Assembly (NCBI GenBank): GCA_937902315.1
Contig: CALGUG010000036.1
Span: forward strand, 1-63,924
From: an uncultured Chloroflexales bacterium
GTDB taxonomy: Bacteria; Chloroflexota; Chloroflexia; Chloroflexales; Chloroflexaceae
Direction of reading: 5' to 3'
DNA length: 63,924 nucleotides
Under the pieces are notes generated by a model that made no database searches, had not been told where the DNA came from, and saw only the letters and a list, made by a program, of their open reading frames with translations. Below are positions 62,678 through 63,924 of the stretch, piece by piece; within the stretch, counting starts at the first letter, position 1; each line of letters begins with the position of its first letter. A program made the position numbers and the translations under genes.

Positions 62678-62694
62678 TTCACCACACGAGGCAC
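62678..62694 (+). repeat. Short dispersed repeat, second copy
   Basis: TTCACCACACGAGGCAC, identical to 38434-38450 and followed by a similar AGACAC stretch. It is the small intergenic repeat type. A CTTCGGCAAGCTTGG ... GAGCTTGTCGAAGGG hairpin follows at about 62753-62788. Confidence 0.6.
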
Positions 62695-62973
62695 GCGAGA
62701 CACAGAGACGTTGAGAGAAGATCTGGTGATGCTTGAGGGAAACCGTAGCCTGCCCTTCGGCAAGCTTGGTTGGTGAGCTTGTCGAAGGGTAGAGATGTAC
62801 GAACGAATGTGAACTACACGCCCTTTAGAAACTGTAATACTTCTCCAAGGCAATAGAAGACCACTTGTTCAGGATCGGGTCTAGGACCTTATCAGCCCGA
62901 CTGAGGTTTCGGTGTAGCGGTTTTAGGAGGAGATATTGCAGGGGTCGAGGGGCGTGCAACGCACCCGCGGGAA

Positions 62974-62999
62974 GTCCAGAAGGGCTGGCCCTTCTGGAC
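62974..62999. repeat. Perfect 12-bp palindrome
   Basis: GTCCAGAAGGGC (62974-62985) and GCCCTTCTGGAC (62988-62999) with a 2-base centre. It lies in a 570-base gene-free stretch between the SDR and the DUF59 gene; nothing else recognised there. Confidence 0.5.
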
Positions 63000-63176
63000 C
63001 ACGCGCAGCGTAAAAACAAGCTGCTCAAAAACGCTTTCCCAAAAGAATTTGGCTTCAGTACGCCAAAGTTAGGCCAATATATAATCGGCCCCTACGGCCC
63101 ATTTCACAGCGAAAGCGTCCCACCCATTAACCTAACAGCAGAATGCTTGCCCGTCCCGATTTCAGATCTTGAACGA

Positions 63177-63211
63177 TAAAAAAGGCTTGTGGCAAGAGCG
63201 CCACAAGCCTT
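63177..63211 (-). terminator. Terminator of the DUF59 gene
   Basis: On the minus strand, a perfect 12-bp stem (63182-63193 / 63200-63211, AAGGCTTGTGGC type) is followed by a run of T (63177-63183). Confidence 0.9.
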
Positions 63212-63233
63212 CGTTTTGCACCAGCGCGAGAGC

Positions 63234-63551
63234 TTAGAAGAAGCCAAGCTCTTCGCGGGCGTCTTCGCTCATCATTTGGGGGTTCCAGAAGGGGGTCCAT
63301 ACCAGATTGATGTTGACCTCTTCCAGATCCTTATAGACATCGGCCAGGTTGCTAACCTCGCGGCGAGCGTTTTCGATGATCTGCGGGCCAGCCGGGCAAG
63401 CGGGGGTGGTCAAAGTCATATCGATATCGACGCGCTTGCCGCCATCCTCAACATCAATGCGGTAGACCAAACCTAGATTAACAATATCCAGCCCGATTTC
63501 CGGGTCGTAAACATTCTTCAGTGCTTCACGCACCATCTCTTCAGTAAGCAT
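63234..63551 (-). CDS. MIP18/DUF59 family Fe-S assembly protein (SufT-like)
   Basis: 105 aa from ATG 63551, preceded by GGAGGT. The domain has YDPEIGLDIVNLGLVY and LTTPACPAGP, with the conserved Cys in a TPACP-type loop. Such proteins help Fe-S cluster delivery or metal-sulfur biosynthesis. No suf operon is adjacent. The C-terminal INLVWTPFWNPQMM block is typical. A 360-base repeat region follows upstream. Confidence 0.93.
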   Translation of the reverse strand: MLTEEMVREALKNVYDPEIGLDIVNLGLVYRIDVEDGGKRVDIDMTLTTPACPAGPQIIENARREVSNLADVYKDLEEVNINLVWTPFWNPQMMSEDAREELGFF

Positions 63552-63767
63552 ATCTACCTCCACTCATAAGCAAAACGCCTAGAGTTAGCCGTTCGCTTGC
63601 GATCTCTCCCTCAGTATATCCTATTTCGCACGATTCGGCTTGTCATCACCTTAGGGTCTGGCAGCTAGCCTTCGCTATAGCTACCAGAGACGGCCTTTCG
63701 GCCGAGCTGAATGCTCTTTTCATATCAAATTCGCTTGTGCACTTTAAGTGGTTTATTAGGTTGGCGG

Positions 63768-63924
63768 AGAGGTTCTAACCTTCCATGCGGCTTCTAGCGC
63801 GTCCGCCTTCGGCTACCAACAGTTTGCTCACTACATTCGGCTGCTCGTCTGCCTGCGCCCAAGCGCCCCCTGATACCAAATCCGTTTAAAGACCTGCATG
63901 CTCTTCGCTCAGAAAAACGAAAAG
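63768..63924 (+). repeat. Family-A left arm followed by MITE start
   Basis: Arm from GGCGGAGAGG (about 63763) with core GCGTCCGCCTTCGGCTACCAA at 63799-63819. The segment after it, with CTGCTCGTCTGCCTGCGCCC, matches 33545-33590. A MITE begins at 63874 (TACCAAATCCG) and runs off the window. Confidence 0.75.

Noticed and set aside
62865..63179. 104-codon open frame between the SDR and DUF59 genes
   Set aside because: Crosses a palindrome and repeat-like sequence and has no ribosome site or domain.
228..63819. Repeat arms as a CRISPR array
   Set aside because: Copies are dispersed over the window in both orientations, not in tandem with regular spacers.

Overview
The window reads as a filamentous Chloroflexota genome (class Chloroflexia, something like Herpetosiphon, Roseiflexus or Chloroflexus). 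This placement is inferred from gene content: an archaeal-type upper mevalonate cluster, secreted proteins with the repeated VQYFER/WxxxGGL-type domain, a fused energy-coupling-factor ATPase, and intergenic regions built from dispersed repeats. Coding DNA is moderately GC-rich. No rRNA, tRNA, CRISPR array or prophage was recognised.

Layout. 0.35-5.0 kb: a minus-strand operon of a cytosolic GAF histidine kinase, low-molecular-weight phosphatase, fructosamine-kinase-family kinase and CCA-adding enzyme, the last three joined by 4-base overlaps. 5.2-6.9 kb: Crp/Fnr regulator, DUF3307 membrane protein and YkgJ-like protein. 7.6-15.3 kb: ferredoxin-NADP reductase type flavoprotein, Mfd and a CrtI-like FAD oxidoreductase. 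15.9-20.3 kb: P1 peptidase, then an ECF transporter (S component, fused double ATPase, T component). 21-24 kb: VOC protein, small protein, CcdA-like protein and an SDR. 23.9-27.2 kb: dnaX-ebfC-recR, then a roadblock protein. 27.8-29.9 kb: two convergent endonuclease III paralogues and a cyclophilin. 30-33.4 kb: secreted subtilase and a secreted companion sharing a domain type. 33.5-38.2 kb: VOC gene between near-perfect inverted repeats, ruvB, an ArsR-type regulator and mqo. 38.9-43.1 kb: DUF35 protein, thiolase homologue, HMG-CoA synthase and class II HMG-CoA reductase. 43.5-50.3 kb: HEAT protein, membrane protein fused to an HNH domain, two large XPB/Ssl2-like proteins and a response regulator. 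50.6-56.4 kb: CIRCE-controlled hrcA-grpE-dnaK-dnaJ plus a TrmH/RlmB methyltransferase. 56.4-60.8 kb: a decayed island with a half IS630 transposase and two fused gene remnants (DUF1800/DUF1501). 61-63.6 kb: Nudix hydrolase, atypical SDR and DUF59 protein.

The most interesting signals are: (1) the thiolase homologue in the mevalonate cluster has lost its nucleophilic Cys and both catalytic His positions, and its DUF35 partner has lost its zinc cysteines, while the HMG-CoA synthase keeps its active site; (2) intergenic regions carry a family of inverted arms around the core GCGTCCGCCTWCGGCTA, at least 16 copies, one pair perfect over 52 bp and enclosing a gene; (3) an IS630-type MITE family whose ends lie directly beside a truncated IS630 transposase; (4) an ECF ATPase with coordinated loss of key residues in one of its two ATP sites.
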